A stretch of 64,000 nt of DNA from Aquibium microcysteis (GTDB lineage Bacteria > Pseudomonadota > Alphaproteobacteria > Rhizobiales > Rhizobiaceae), in contig NZ_CP061080.1 of assembly GCF_014495845.1 (NCBI RefSeq), positions 299,001-363,000 of the forward strand. Reading direction: 5' to 3'. Below the pieces are notes generated by a model. That model was not told the origin of the DNA. It made no database searches and was given only the letters and a program-made list of their open reading frames with translations. Below are positions 9,736 through 21,756 of the stretch, piece after piece. The first letter of the stretch is position 1, and each line of letters begins with the position of its first letter. The position numbers and the translations under genes are program-made.

Positions 9736-10389
9736 ATGTCAGACGAAGACGAAACCGACCTGCCTCAATACGCTTCTCCTCCGTGCTTCATGCACGAGCT
9801 GTCACGGGGAGCGCCGCTCGCGCCCAAGCGCAGCGATGCCTGGGACGATGTCTCACGGTGGAGGAAAGCGGAGCGCAGGCGGCTGATCGACGAGCGGTTG
9901 GCGCTGGTATCGGCGGACCGTATCGCTCGGTCCGAGCGTCTCGCGGAAAAGCTTGACCAGGCAATCGGCCGGGTCTCGGGGCGCATCGTCTCAAGCTACT
10001 GGCCGTTTCGTGGCGAACCGGACCTTCGCAACTGGGCCATAAAGGTGATCGAACGAGGCGGGCGGATCGCGCTGCCCGTCGTGCTTCGGAAGTCAGAACC
10101 GCTGGAATTCCGGGTCTGGCAACCGGGAGATCCGCTGGAGCGAGGCGTCTGGAACATCCTGGTGCCCTCCCGCGGACCAGCCGTCCTTCCGGACGTGGTG
10201 ATCGCGCCGGTCGTCGGTTTCGACACGGCAAACTATCGCCTGGGGCACGGCGGCGGGTATTTCGATCGAACGCTGGCGGCTATGCCCCGAATGCCTCTCA
10301 GGATCGGTATCGGCTTCGCCACCGCGAAGATTGCGACCATCTACCCGCAGCCGCACGACATTCCCATGGATACGATCGTCACCGACTGA
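9736..10389 (+). CDS. 5-formyltetrahydrofolate cyclo-ligase family protein
   Basis: The family converts 5-formyl-THF to 5,10-methenyl-THF with ATP. The 217-aa protein starts at ATG 9736 (MSDEDET). The N-terminal part has RKAERRRLIDERL and the C-terminal part has the nucleotide/substrate motif GHGGGYFDRTLA. About 35 residues precede the usual family start. It lies 90 nt upstream of ctaD on the same strand. Confidence 0.9.
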   Translation: MSDEDETDLPQYASPPCFMHELSRGAPLAPKRSDAWDDVSRWRKAERRRLIDERLALVSADRIARSERLAEKLDQAIGRVSGRIVSSYWPFRGEPDLRNWAIKVIERGGRIALPVVLRKSEPLEFRVWQPGDPLERGVWNILVPSRGPAVLPDVVIAPVVGFDTANYRLGHGGGYFDRTLAAMPRMPLRIGIGFATAKIATIYPQPHDIPMDTIVTD

Positions 10390-12074
<1,685 letters not shown>

Positions 12075-12084
12075 GGACACGGCC

Positions 12085-12696
12085 ATGAACGAATCCAGCG
12101 AACTTGTCGCCAACCTTCCAGCGATAATCCTTCTGTCGTTCTGGTGGGCGGTGATTTCCGCATTCGATCGACACCTGTCGCGTGAGAAATCGGAACAGGC
12201 GCGGCAGCAGGTTCCGGCGTCTGGGGTTCCGCCGGACCGACAGAACCAGCCCGATCCCCGCCTCGAAGCCCTGTGTGCGGTCGATCCCGGGTTCGACTTG
12301 GACACGTTCCTTGCGGGTGCGGCACGAGCTTACGAAGAGATCCTGAACCTGTACGCAAACGCCGATCTGGAAGCCCTCAGACCGCTGATCTCGGCGGAGG
12401 TCCATGCGGCCTTTTCCGACGTCAGGAAAGCTCAGGATGAACGAGGTGAAGCGGTCGTCTTCGCCTACGTGGGCCTCACGTCCGCCGAAATCGAGTTCGT
12501 GGCGGTGAACGGCGATCAAGCCGAGATAGGCGTGCGCTTTCGGGCCGAAATCGTGAGCGCGGTTCTATCGGCGACGGGCGCCGTGGTGAGCGGGGAATCC
12601 ACCGCCGTGACGGGGACGGACGAGGTATGGACCTTCGCGCGCCAGTTGGAGAGCGGTGACGTCAACTGGATCCTTGTGGCAACTTGCCAGGATTGA
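12085..12696 (+). CDS. Tim44-like domain protein
   Basis: This 203-aa protein has an N-terminal hydrophobic helix (about residues 11-27), then a charged linker and a Tim44/TimA-like C-terminal domain. That domain contains the family pattern FDLDTFLAGAARAYEEILNL followed by ADLEALRPLISAEVHAAF. Alphaproteobacterial TimA proteins are membrane-associated; their client is not well defined. It starts 10 nt after the corrected ctaD stop, so it may be cotranscribed with ctaD. Confidence 0.85.
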   Translation: MNESSELVANLPAIILLSFWWAVISAFDRHLSREKSEQARQQVPASGVPPDRQNQPDPRLEALCAVDPGFDLDTFLAGAARAYEEILNLYANADLEALRPLISAEVHAAFSDVRKAQDERGEAVVFAYVGLTSAEIEFVAVNGDQAEIGVRFRAEIVSAVLSATGAVVSGESTAVTGTDEVWTFARQLESGDVNWILVATCQD

Positions 12697-12954
12697 TGAG
12701 AGCGTAGGCACAATGCCACGGCAGTGCAAAGAGCCTGCCTTCGCCTCCTAGCCGACACCACAGCGGCCTCTAAAGCCAGGCGCATACTGTGCTCGGACCA
12801 TGACACCTGTCGCAAAAGCTTGATGCGGACAGTGCAAGGAATGCGGATTCAGGCTGCATTTCTATTCGTTTGATTGACGACGACCGAGGCGCGACGATGC
12901 GAGCGAGGGTCGAGGCCCGTGCACGTGGTCGCCCTCAATCAAGGAGGCGTCGAC

Positions 12955-13650
12955 ATGCTGCACGCGCAAGACATCATGACCCGCAAGGTCGTCACCGTTC
13001 GATCGGAAAGCACGATTTCAGAGGCTGCGGCCCAGATGGTCCGTCACCGCATCAGCGCCGTCCCGGTGGTCGACGACGGTCTGCTCGTGGGGATTATCAG
13101 CGAAGGGGATCTCGTTCACCGCGCCGAAATCGGAACCGCGGAACGAAGCCGCTCCTGGTGGCTCACACTTTTCCGGGACCCGTCGACTATGGCCAAGGAA
13201 TACGCCCGGTCCCACTCCAGGCACGTCGCAGACCTGATGACCCGGACCGTCCGATCGGTGGAGGAGAAGGCGTCGGTTGAACAGATAGCGGAACTCATGG
13301 ACCGCGCCCGGATCAAGCGGGTTCCTGTGACTAGGGGCGGCGCTGTGGTCGGCATCGTCAGCAGGGCGGACCTCGTCAAGGCGATCGCGGGCGCGAAACC
13401 GGAGGATACGGATGCGCATCCGAGCGACGAGGGAATACGAACACGGCTGCTGGAGGAGCTCGGGCTTCAGCCTTGGGCAAGCGCGACACAGATCGGCGTC
13501 GAAGTGCGCGACGGATTCGTCTCTTTCTGGGGGACCGTGAACTCGGAAGAGGAACGGCGCGCTTCTCGAATCCTGGCGGAGAACCTCGCCGGCGTCCGTG
13601 GCGTCGAAGATCATCGGCTAGTGATCGATTTCCCCGCCTACGCCCTCTAG
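12955..13650 (+). CDS. tandem CBS domain protein with C-terminal BON domain
   Basis: I chose ATG 12955 (MLHAQDIMTRKVV) because AGGAGG lies 8 nt upstream. The 231-aa product has a CBS pair (about residues 5-60 and 95-150) and a BON domain (about 165-228, with VRDGFVSFWGTV and GVRGVEDHRLVI). CBS pairs bind adenosyl nucleotides and often sense energy state; BON domains often bind membranes or phospholipid. The effector is unknown. It stands alone, with 258 nt of non-coding sequence upstream. Confidence 0.9.
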   Translation: MLHAQDIMTRKVVTVRSESTISEAAAQMVRHRISAVPVVDDGLLVGIISEGDLVHRAEIGTAERSRSWWLTLFRDPSTMAKEYARSHSRHVADLMTRTVRSVEEKASVEQIAELMDRARIKRVPVTRGGAVVGIVSRADLVKAIAGAKPEDTDAHPSDEGIRTRLLEELGLQPWASATQIGVEVRDGFVSFWGTVNSEEERRASRILAENLAGVRGVEDHRLVIDFPAYAL

Positions 13651-14024
13651 CCACGTCGCGCATTCCCTCCGCGATCCCCGACGGCTGCACGCTGGGCAAA
13701 GCCGTGCGACTTTGCAAACTGCCCCGGAACGGTTATCAACGTCGTATAGAACAGAGCGTCTCCAATTGCTGTCGCATCCTGAAGGCCACATTGTCGAAAG
13801 TTTCCGCGGGCGGTTCTTCAACCACGCCGGCTGCCTCATCGCATGCATCTAGCCCTGGCGCGGCCGCGAGGCCGTCGACCGGGGGCCGGAAATCCAACCA
13901 AGCCTAAAATTCGGTTCTGATTTCCGGGTCCGCCACCGCTGGCCCGGTGGAGATGCATCATGACAGACGAAATCCATGGTCGCCCAGGCGTGGCATTCAT
14001 CTTCGTTGTCCGCGGGAGGCGGAT
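13651..14024. other. intergenic region, no gene recognised
   Basis: These 374 nt separate the CBS-BON gene from dadA. Short ORFs occur here but none has a convincing start site or family resemblance. A GGGAGGCGG site at 14015-14023 serves dadA. I saw no clear operator. Confidence 0.4.
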
Positions 14025-15278
14025 ATGAGGGTGGTCATCGTAGGAAGCGGGGTCATCGGCGTGACCTCGGCGTGGTACCTGGCTCGCGAGGGCCATGAGG
14101 TCACCGTGCTGGACCGCCAGCCCGGTCCGGCGCTCGAAACAAGCTTCGCCAACGCGGGGGAAGTATCCCCCGGCTACTCGTCTCCCTGGGCAGGCCCCGG
14201 GGTGCCGCTGAAGGCGATCAAGTGGCTCCTGATGAAACACGGGCCGCTGGCGATCCGCCCACGTCTGGATCCCGCGATGTGGTCTTGGATCCTGAAGATG
14301 CTGTCGAACTGCACCTCGCAGCGATACGCGGTAAACAAGGCACGCATGGTGCCCATCGCGGAATACAGCCGCGACTGCCTTCGCGAGCTGAGAACGACGA
14401 CCGGCATCGAATACGACGAACGGTCACATGGCACCCTGCAGCTCTTTCGCACGCAAAAGCAGCTCGACGGGATCGTCAGCGACATCGAGGTCCTGAAGCA
14501 GTTCGGGGTTGAATACACGGTCCTTGCCGCCGCGGGCTGCGTCGCCGCGGAACCCGCGCTCGAGCGCGTGAGCCACAAGTTCGTGGGGGGCCTCCGGCTT
14601 CCTGACGACGAGACAGGAGACTGTCGAGTTTTCACGGAAAAGCTTGCGGCGCTCGCGTCCGCAGCTGTCGACTTCCGCTACGGTGTCGCCGTCGACGGTC
14701 TCGTTCAGGAACGCGGCAAGGTTTCGGCTGTCCGCACGGCGAAAGATGTGTTCCCCGCCGATGCCGTTGTCATCGCGGCGGGGAGCTATTCGCCACGCTT
14801 GCTGAAGCCCATGGGCGTCCGCATTCCGGTCTACCCGGTCAAGGGCTACTCGCTGACGTTCCCGATCGCGGACGAGGCTGCCGCGCCTGTGTCCACGGTG
14901 ATGGACGAGACCTACAAGATCGCCATCACGCGGCTTGGGGACCGGATCCGGGTGGGCGGCACGGCCGAGATTTCCGGCTTCGATCTCTCCTTGCCACGCT
15001 CGCGCCGCGCACCGCTCGAACATTCGGTCGCGGACCTGTTTCCAGGAGCCGGACTCGCCAGCGAAGCCTCCTTCTGGTGCGGCCTCAGGCCGATGACCCC
15101 GGATGGCCCCCCGATCGTGGGCGCCACGTCCGTGCCGGGCGTTTTCGTCAATACAGGGCATGGCACCCTCGGGTGGACGATGGCCTGTGGTTCCGGACGT
15201 ATACTCGCCGACATCGTGTCCGGAAAGATTCCAGAGATCGACGTGACCGACCTCGGTCCTGGGCGGTACCGATCATGA
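14025..15278 (+). CDS. dadA: D-amino acid dehydrogenase
   Basis: DadA is an FAD enzyme that deaminates D-alanine and other D-amino acids to keto acids and feeds electrons to the respiratory chain. The 417-aa protein starts at ATG 14025 with the dinucleotide-binding motif [17 protein letters not shown]. The [12 protein letters not shown] segment and the C-terminal [16 protein letters not shown] are hallmarks of DadA. It overlaps alr by 4 nt, forming the classic dadA-dadX arrangement. Confidence 0.93.
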   Translation: MRVVIVGSGVIGVTSAWYLAREGHEVTVLDRQPGPALETSFANAGEVSPGYSSPWAGPGVPLKAIKWLLMKHGPLAIRPRLDPAMWSWILKMLSNCTSQRYAVNKARMVPIAEYSRDCLRELRTTTGIEYDERSHGTLQLFRTQKQLDGIVSDIEVLKQFGVEYTVLAAAGCVAAEPALERVSHKFVGGLRLPDDETGDCRVFTEKLAALASAAVDFRYGVAVDGLVQERGKVSAVRTAKDVFPADAVVIAAGSYSPRLLKPMGVRIPVYPVKGYSLTFPIADEAAAPVSTVMDETYKIAITRLGDRIRVGGTAEISGFDLSLPRSRRAPLEHSVADLFPGAGLASEASFWCGLRPMTPDGPPIVGATSVPGVFVNTGHGTLGWTMACGSGRILADIVSGKIPEIDVTDLGPGRYRS

Positions 15279-16390
15279 GCGCCGCGGCCCTGCGCGCGGG
15301 TGCGATCCTGACGGTGGACCTCGATGCGGTCGTTGCGAACTGGCGGCTGCTGTCGAAGCTGGCGGAGGGCGCCGAATGCGCCGCCGTGGTCAAGGCGGAC
15401 GCCTACGGCCTCGGCGCGGGGCGGGTCGGCGTCGCCCTTCAGGCGGCGGGTTGCAGGACCTTCTTCGTCGCCCATCTCGAGGAAGGACTCGAACTCCGGA
15501 AGGCGATCGGCTTCAGTTCGCGTGTCTTCGTCCTGAACGGCACTCCTGCGGGTACCGAAAGCGAGTTCCTCAACTCGGTCCTGATCCCGGTCGTCAACAC
15601 GGCGGGAGAACTCGCCGCCTGGCGCGATCATGCCCGGGAGAAGGGACGCAGCATGCCTGTCGCCCTCCAACTCGACACTGGCATGTCGCGCCTCGGGCTG
15701 TCGCACGGCGACGTGGCCGAGCTGGCGGGGGAGCCGATGGGCCTTAGCGGCCTCTCCGTCGAGCTGGTCATGAGCCATCTCGCCTGTGCCGACGCGCCGG
15801 CGCACCCTGCCAACGGACGGCAGCGGCGCGCGTTCGCCAAGCTCCGGACTGTTCTGCCCAGGCGGGCGGCATCTTCGCTCGCGAACTCCGCCGGAATTCT
15901 CCTGGGGCCGGAATTCCGCTTCGACCTGGTTCGGCCGGGAGCGGCGCTCTACGGGATCAACCCGGTCCCAGATGGTTCGAACCCCTTCAGGCAGGCCGTT
16001 ACGCTATCGACGCGTGTGATTCAGATCCGCGAGGTCCCAGCCGGGACAAGCGTCGGCTATGGCCACGCGCGGACTGTGGAAAGGCAAAGCCGTCTCGCGA
16101 CGCTTTCGCTCGGCTACGCGGACGGCTGGCCACGCGCCGCGAACATGTCCGCCTTCTACAAGGGTCAGGCACTGCTCTTCGCGGGGCGCGTATCGATGGA
16201 CAGCATCGTCGTCGATGCGACCGACTGCGCCAAGGCCCCTCGCGAAGGCGAGTTCGTAAGTCTCATGTGTCGAGAACAGACCGTGGACGATGTCGCCCGT
16301 GCCGCCGGCACGATCGGCTATGAGATCCTCACCCGGCTCGGCCGACGCTTCGCTCGAGACTACGGTCGCCACGCAGCGCTCGCTGCCTGA
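15275..16390 (+). CDS. alr: alanine racemase (catabolic DadX-like by context)
   Basis: The enzyme interconverts L- and D-alanine with PLP. The 371-aa protein starts inside the dadA stop codon. The PLP lysine lies in [10 protein letters not shown] (about residue 36) and the second catalytic tyrosine in SVGYGHA (about residue 264); [11 protein letters not shown] is the usual C-terminal motif. Coupling to dadA points to a catabolic role, turning L-alanine into the DadA substrate. Confidence 0.93.
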   Translation: MSAAALRAGAILTVDLDAVVANWRLLSKLAEGAECAAVVKADAYGLGAGRVGVALQAAGCRTFFVAHLEEGLELRKAIGFSSRVFVLNGTPAGTESEFLNSVLIPVVNTAGELAAWRDHAREKGRSMPVALQLDTGMSRLGLSHGDVAELAGEPMGLSGLSVELVMSHLACADAPAHPANGRQRRAFAKLRTVLPRRAASSLANSAGILLGPEFRFDLVRPGAALYGINPVPDGSNPFRQAVTLSTRVIQIREVPAGTSVGYGHARTVERQSRLATLSLGYADGWPRAANMSAFYKGQALLFAGRVSMDSIVVDATDCAKAPREGEFVSLMCREQTVDDVARAAGTIGYEILTRLGRRFARDYGRHAALAA

Positions 16391-16441
16391 TCCGCGCCAT
16401 CGCGGCAACACTCACGACCAAGCAATATCAATGAAGGAAAC

Positions 16442-17710
16442 ATGATGGCTGAACACACCCTGCTCGATGACGCGCTGATCCGCCTCGACGAAGCCGCGGC
16501 TCACCTGAGCATCGATCCCGACGTGATCGAGAAGCTGAAATACGCCCGCGAGACCACCAAGGTCAGGCTGATGATCCGCATGGACGACGGATCGCGGAAA
16601 TCGTTTTTGGCGTGGCGCTGCCGCTACGACGACACACGCGGACCGACGAAGGGCGGCATCCGCTTCCACCCGGCTTCGACCGCAGAGGAAGTCGAGACGC
16701 TCGCTTTCTGGATGACGTTCAAGTGCGCGGTGATGAACCTGCCCTATGGTGGCGGCAAGGGGGCCGTCCAGGTGGATCCGCGAACTCTGTCCAAGGCGGA
16801 GCTCGAGAGGCTTTCCCGCGCGTACATCCAGGCGTTCGCACGCATCATCGGACCCGACCGGGACATACCCGCGCCGGACGTCTACACGAACTCCATGATC
16901 ATGGGCTGGATGGCCGATGAGTACGCGCAGATCGTCGGCCAGCACCAGCCTGCGGTTATCACCGGGAAGCCGATCGCGCTCGGCGGCTCCCTGGGACGCA
17001 GCGACGCCACCGCGCGAGGCGGCTACTATCTCGTGAGACATCTGACATCGGACCTGCAACTCGACGAGACGATGCGGGTGGCGATCCAGGGCTTCGGCAA
17101 CGCAGGGCAGCATATCGCGCGGCTGCTTGCCGCGGACGGCCACAAGATCGTCGCCGTATCGGACTCCGAGGGAGCGGTCTTCTCCGCAGCGGGCCTGCAT
17201 GTCGACCTGCTCATCGACGCAAAGGCCAACGGAAGATCCGTTTCCAGCACCGCCGGAACCGGCGGCCACGAGCGGGCGGGGCCGGACGAGCTTCTTGCGG
17301 CCGAGTGTGACCTGCTCGTTCCCGCGGCATTGGAGAACATGATCCACGAGGGAAACGCCGGAACGGTCAAGGCGAAGCTCGTGCTTGAACTCGCCAACGG
17401 CCCCCTCACGGCGGAAGCGGACGAAATCCTGCAGGCAAACGGAACCGTCGTGCTTCCCGACATCCTGGCGAACGCAGGAGGGGTCACCGTCTCCTACTTC
17501 GAATGGGTCCAGAACCGACAGGGCTTCTACTGGCCAGTCGAGGAAATCCACGAGCGGCTGCGGACGATCATGGAACGCGAAGGACGCGAGGTCTGGAACG
17601 TCAGCAGGAGCAAACAGGTTACGATGCGCACCGCGGCCTATGTCCACGCGCTCGGCCGTCTCGCCGAGGCGATCGAGGCTCACGGCACCCAGAGCTTCTT
17701 CACCAGCTGA
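16442..17710 (+). CDS. gdhA: Glu/Leu/Phe/Val dehydrogenase (glutamate dehydrogenase type)
   Basis: This 422-aa enzyme reversibly deaminates an amino acid, most likely glutamate, with NAD(P). It contains PTKGGIRFHP, the catalytic lysine region YGGGKGAV, PAPDVYTN and the Rossmann-fold start VAIQGFGNAGQHIA. The NAD/NADP preference is not clear. It follows alr by 51 nt, so D-/L-alanine and glutamate breakdown may be coregulated. ATG 16442 and ATG 16445 are both possible starts. Confidence 0.9.
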   Translation: MMAEHTLLDDALIRLDEAAAHLSIDPDVIEKLKYARETTKVRLMIRMDDGSRKSFLAWRCRYDDTRGPTKGGIRFHPASTAEEVETLAFWMTFKCAVMNLPYGGGKGAVQVDPRTLSKAELERLSRAYIQAFARIIGPDRDIPAPDVYTNSMIMGWMADEYAQIVGQHQPAVITGKPIALGGSLGRSDATARGGYYLVRHLTSDLQLDETMRVAIQGFGNAGQHIARLLAADGHKIVAVSDSEGAVFSAAGLHVDLLIDAKANGRSVSSTAGTGGHERAGPDELLAAECDLLVPAALENMIHEGNAGTVKAKLVLELANGPLTAEADEILQANGTVVLPDILANAGGVTVSYFEWVQNRQGFYWPVEEIHERLRTIMEREGREVWNVSRSKQVTMRTAAYVHALGRLAEAIEAHGTQSFFTS

Positions 17711-17741
17711 TGCTGCGGCATGACCTTCATCGGAGATCGCG

Positions 17742-18485
17742 TTGAACCTGCTGCTCACCCGTCCCAAGGCGCAGGCTGCCGCCATGTCGGAGGTTCTGGA
17801 GCGAAGAGGGCACAGTGTCCATCTCGCGCCTCTGCTGCAGGTGGATCCCCTGCCATTCGACGGCAGGACCCTCGGGACAGCCTCGGCGATCATCCTCACC
17901 TCCGCCAACGCGGTGCCTGCGCTCGAGGGTCTGGATCCGGGGATCCGGGTTTTCGCGGTAGGTCCCGACACGGCATCGGCCGCGAGGGCTGCGGGCCTGT
18001 CGAACATCGTGGCCGCTTCCGGCACGGCTGGAAGCCTGCTCGAAATGGTCAGGCACCACTGGCGGCCGGAGTATGGGCCGTTGGCATATCCCAGCGGCCG
18101 CCATGTCTCGGTGGATGTCGCGGGAGCGCTTGCGGCGCAGGGCTACAGCTGCGGGCGGGTGGAAGTCTACGCTACCTCCCAGGCCCGGCAGCTGCCCGAG
18201 GAAGCGAAGAACCTCCTGCGACGCGGACAGATCGACGCCGTGCTGTTCATGTCGGTGCGGACAGCGGATGCATTCTGCGGACTGGTCGCGTCGACGGGCA
18301 ATTCCGAAGTCTGCAGGAGGGCGAGGTCCCTGTCGCTGTCGGACAAGATCGCCACTCGGCTGGGGCAGCTGCCGTGGATCGAGTCCCTCACGGCCGCCTC
18401 GCCGACAAGGGAAGGAATCCTTCGCGCGGTCGACGGGCTGGAGACGGGTCACGGCGCAGAAGGATTCCGGCCTTTACCCCGCTGA
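17742..18485 (+). CDS. hemD: uroporphyrinogen-III synthase family protein
   Basis: HemD closes and isomerises the tetrapyrrole ring. This 247-aa protein has the family pattern: LLLTRPKAQAAAMSEVLERRG at the start, ILTSANAVPAL and FAVGPDTASAARAAG in the first domain, and an equivalent second half with VLFMSVRTADAF. It appears to use a TTG start at 17742, 7 nt after GGAG. It is not next to other heme genes, so it may be a second copy or a paralogue. Confidence 0.78.
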   Translation: MNLLLTRPKAQAAAMSEVLERRGHSVHLAPLLQVDPLPFDGRTLGTASAIILTSANAVPALEGLDPGIRVFAVGPDTASAARAAGLSNIVAASGTAGSLLEMVRHHWRPEYGPLAYPSGRHVSVDVAGALAAQGYSCGRVEVYATSQARQLPEEAKNLLRRGQIDAVLFMSVRTADAFCGLVASTGNSEVCRRARSLSLSDKIATRLGQLPWIESLTAASPTREGILRAVDGLETGHGAEGFRPLPR

Positions 18486-18533
18486 CGCCGCGGGCCGGAG
18501 GGCACCCGGACTGCCGGGCGCGCTCCGCAGAAA

Positions 18534-19775
18534 TCATGGGAACAGCAGGATCCGATCGTCGCATCCCTCGCTGAGATGCGTGGACAGTCCGAGCTGGCCC
18601 AGCAGCCCGAGGAAGGGTCGCGGCGGCAGCTCTTCCACGTTCGCCATCCTGCCCACGTCCCAACGGCCAGTGGCGACCAGGATTGCCGCGGCCACGGCCG
18701 GCACACCTGCCGTGTACGAGATGCCCTGGCTCCCGACCTCTTCGCAGGCCTCCTCGTGATCGGCGACGTTGTAGATGAAAATCTCGCGCTCGCGGCCGTC
18801 CTTCACGCCTTTTGCAAGGGTGCCGATGCACGTCTTGCCCGTGTAGCCGTCAGCCAGTGACGACGGGTCCGGAAGCACCGCCTTCACCACCTTGAGCGGA
18901 ACGACATCGACGCCCTCCGCCGTGGTGACGGGCTTTTCGGACAGTAGACCCAGGTTCTTCAGGACATTGAAGACGTTGATGTAGTGATCGCCGAAGCCCA
19001 TCCAGAAGCGGACGTTCGGGATGTCAAGCAACTGCGACAGGGAATGCACTTCGTCATGCCCGGTCAGGTAAGCCTTCTGCCGCCCGACCACGGGAAGTTC
19101 CCACTCCTGCCCGACCTCGAACATCCGGTTGGAGGTCCACTTCTCCTCCTGCCATGACCAGACCTGCCCGGTGAACTCCCGGAAATTGATCTCCGGGTCG
19201 AAGTTCGTGGCGAAGTACCTCCCGTGGCTGCCGGCGTTGATGTCGATGATGTCGAGCGAGTCGATCAGGTCGAAATAGTCGTCCTTCGCGAGCCGCGCGT
19301 AGGCGTTCACGACACCTGGATCGAAACCTGCACCGAGGACGGCGGTCACGTTGGCTGCGGCGCATTCCTCGCGGCGCTTCCACTCGTAGTTCTCGTACCA
19401 GGGCGGGGCCTCGCACACCTTGGCGGGGTCTTCGTGGATCGCGGTATCGATGTAGGCGGCGCCTGTCGCGATGCAGGCCGAGAGCACGGACATGTTCACG
19501 AATGCCGAGCCGACATTGATGACGATCTGCGCGCCTGTTCGCCGGATCAGGTCTTCGGTGGCTGCGGTATCGAGCGCGTCCAGCTGGTGGGCCTCCAGTT
19601 TGCCCTCGGCGTTCAGCACGTTCTTTTCGCGGATCGACGCGATGATCGCCTCGCACTTTTCCAAGGTCCGGGAGGCGATGTGGATGTCGCCGAGGATGTG
19701 GTTGTTCTGCGCGCATTTGTGCGCGACGACCTTCGCTACGCCGCCCGCGCCGATAATCAGGGCATGCTTTTTCAT
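18534..19775 (-). CDS. carboxynorspermidine/carboxyspermidine dehydrogenase (saccharopine dehydrogenase family)
   Basis: The enzyme condenses aspartate semialdehyde with a diamine and reduces the product to a carboxylated triamine. ATG 19775 (MKKHALIIGAGG) gives 413 aa; the Rossmann motif IIGAGGVAKVVAHKCA starts the protein. LGAGFDPGVVNAYARLA and DIIDINAGSHGRYFATNFD match this subfamily rather than lysine-forming enzymes. It lies 38 nt downstream of the cognate decarboxylase gene, which fixes the assignment. With putrescine as substrate the pathway yields spermidine. Confidence 0.9.
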   Translation of the reverse strand: MKKHALIIGAGGVAKVVAHKCAQNNHILGDIHIASRTLEKCEAIIASIREKNVLNAEGKLEAHQLDALDTAATEDLIRRTGAQIVINVGSAFVNMSVLSACIATGAAYIDTAIHEDPAKVCEAPPWYENYEWKRREECAAANVTAVLGAGFDPGVVNAYARLAKDDYFDLIDSLDIIDINAGSHGRYFATNFDPEINFREFTGQVWSWQEEKWTSNRMFEVGQEWELPVVGRQKAYLTGHDEVHSLSQLLDIPNVRFWMGFGDHYINVFNVLKNLGLLSEKPVTTAEGVDVVPLKVVKAVLPDPSSLADGYTGKTCIGTLAKGVKDGREREIFIYNVADHEEACEEVGSQGISYTAGVPAVAAAILVATGRWDVGRMANVEELPPRPFLGLLGQLGLSTHLSEGCDDRILLFP

Positions 19776-19813
19776 TTCGGGGAGGGTGCTCCTTCCTTGC
19801 TTGGATGAGGATT

Positions 19814-20911
19814 TCACGAGAGGCTGGATTCGTAGTCGGCGTAGCCGAACTCGCGGACGGTTCGGATGGACCCGTCGAGTTCGCGCACGGCAATGGAGGG
19901 CATCGCCACGCCGTTGAACCAGTTCTTCTTCACCATGGTGTAGCCAGCCGCGTCCTGGACCGAGACGCGGTCGCCGACTTCGAGCGGGGCCTGAAAGCGG
20001 AAGCTGCCGAAGATGTCTCCCGCCAGGCAGGACTTGCCGCAGACCATGTATTCGAAGGGTCCGGTGTCAGGCGCGATCCTGGCATCCTGCCTGTAGATCA
20101 GCAGATCCAGCATGTGCGCTTCGACCGAGGCGTCGACGATCGCCAGCTTCCGGCCGTTGTCGAACGTGTCGAGCACCGTCACTTCGAGCGTCGCGCTGTC
20201 GGTGATCGCGGCCTCGCCTGGCTCGAGGTAGACTTGGGCGCCGAATTTCTCGGAGAAGCGCCGCAGGCGTTCGCACAGCGCGTCCAGCGGATAGCCGTCT
20301 GCTGCAAAGTGGATGCCGCCGCCCAGGCTTATCCAGTCGGCGTAGTGCAGCAGGTCGCCGTACCTCGCTTCGATCCGGTCGAGCATCTGGGAAAACAGCG
20401 CGAAGTCGCCGTTCTCGCAGTTGTTGTGGATCATGAAGCCGTTGATCCGGTCGAGGACGGCTTCGATCCTGCCCGGGTCGGTTTCGCCGAGGCGACTGAA
20501 CGGACGCGACGGATCGGCAAGATCGAAGTGCGACGCGCTGATGCCCGGGTTGAGCCGAAGCCCGCAGGCGAGGCCGCCCACGCGCGCGCCGAAGCGATCA
20601 AGCTGGCCGATCGAGTTGAAGATGATCTTGTCGGCAAGCATCGCCGCTTCGTCGATCTCGTGGTCAGCCCAGGCGACGCTGTACGCGTGGGTTTCGCCTC
20701 CGAAGCGGGTTCGCCCAAGCCTGACCTCGTTAAGCGAGGAGGAGGTCGTGCCGTCCATGTAGGGGCGCATGAAGTCGAACACGCCCCAGGCCGCGAAACA
20801 CTTCAGTGCAAGCAGCGCCTTCGCACCGGACTTCTCGCGCAGGTAGGCGATCCGCTCGAGGTTGCGGAGCAGCCTGGACTTGTCGATGAGATAGTGCGGG
20901 GTCTTCGTCAT
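19814..20911 (-). CDS. nspC: carboxynorspermidine/carboxyspermidine decarboxylase
   Basis: NspC removes the carboxyl group to yield norspermidine or spermidine. It is a 365-aa alanine-racemase-fold PLP enzyme. The PLP lysine is in LLALKCFAAWGVF (about residue 36); the C-terminal GKSCLAGDIFG carries the active-site cysteine. ATG 20911 overlaps the stop of the upstream gene by 4 nt, so translation is probably coupled to the unknown 282-aa protein. Confidence 0.93.
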   Translation of the reverse strand: MTKTPHYLIDKSRLLRNLERIAYLREKSGAKALLALKCFAAWGVFDFMRPYMDGTTSSSLNEVRLGRTRFGGETHAYSVAWADHEIDEAAMLADKIIFNSIGQLDRFGARVGGLACGLRLNPGISASHFDLADPSRPFSRLGETDPGRIEAVLDRINGFMIHNNCENGDFALFSQMLDRIEARYGDLLHYADWISLGGGIHFAADGYPLDALCERLRRFSEKFGAQVYLEPGEAAITDSATLEVTVLDTFDNGRKLAIVDASVEAHMLDLLIYRQDARIAPDTGPFEYMVCGKSCLAGDIFGSFRFQAPLEVGDRVSVQDAAGYTMVKKNWFNGVAMPSIAVRELDGSIRTVREFGYADYESSLS

Positions 20912-21756
20912 GGCTGGCCCTTGCCTTTCCGGATTGCCGACATCTTCAGCGGATCGACCACGGCGAGGCCGAGCGCCCGCCTCTTCATCGCGCGCGCCGC
21001 CAGAGACACGTTGACCGAAACCTTCGCCGCGTAGGATTCGGCGAAGGACCGGAGCGGGATGTCGGACGGTCCCTGCCTCATCCCAGGGGAGCGCTCGGAG
21101 AACCTGTCGGGAGCAGGGTGGAAGCGACCGTCGGCGACAGTCCCGATCCACTCGCAGACGTGGTCCTCCGGCTCTCGCAGCCGGGCGAGCAGTTCCAGAT
21201 ACCCTTCCTGGAGCGCAGGCGTGTCTTCCCGCCTGCTTGCGCATGACAGACGGTGGAGCTCGCAGGCGAGCGCGTGGGCGTCGCGCCGCGGCTTCCGCCA
21301 GTAGACGCGCCTGCCATCAGCTACATCCAGGTACTCGTCGGCCGCGGCGATCGGGATTGCTTCCGCCGCATGCGCGGCGAACAGCATCAGCGGATCCGCG
21401 CAGCCGCCGTCCGGAAGATCATCTTCGCCCGGTCGGAGGCCGCGAGGACGGAACTCAAGGAGCTTCGTCAGAGACGCGGAAACCTGCCGGCTTCCCGCCG
21501 ACACGGCAGCCGCGTCGGTGAGGCCAAGTCCAGCCACCTTGTGGAGTGCGTGCGCGATCGCCAGCCTGATGCCGGCTTCCGTCCCGTGACATCGTTCGAC
21601 GGGTGCGAATCCAGCCGTCGAACGCGCGCGGAACAAGGCGTCGACAATCTCCCGAGCCATGGCTACGTCGCATTCCAGCGCATCCGCGATTCCGAGATCG
21701 GTCTTCATCTTTTCATGCCAGGCAATCTCGCGGCAGGCATCGACCTTCGCCATCAT
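20908..21756 (-). CDS. unknown protein between a PtsN-like gene and nspC
   Basis: This 282-aa protein starts at ATG 21756, overlapping the ptsN stop by 4 nt, and ends overlapping nspC by 4 nt. I recognise no family. There is no signal peptide or membrane helix. The N-terminal 110 residues are helix-rich and alanine-rich; the middle has AADEYLDVADGRRVYWRKPRRDAH; the C-terminal end is basic (ARAMKRRALGLAVVDPLKMSAIRKGKG). Its tight coupling suggests a role in polyamine synthesis or its control, possibly as a partner of the EIIA protein. This is inference from context. Confidence 0.75.
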   Translation of the reverse strand: MMAKVDACREIAWHEKMKTDLGIADALECDVAMAREIVDALFRARSTAGFAPVERCHGTEAGIRLAIAHALHKVAGLGLTDAAAVSAGSRQVSASLTKLLEFRPRGLRPGEDDLPDGGCADPLMLFAAHAAEAIPIAAADEYLDVADGRRVYWRKPRRDAHALACELHRLSCASRREDTPALQEGYLELLARLREPEDHVCEWIGTVADGRFHPAPDRFSERSPGMRQGPSDIPLRSFAESYAAKVSVNVSLAARAMKRRALGLAVVDPLKMSAIRKGKGQP

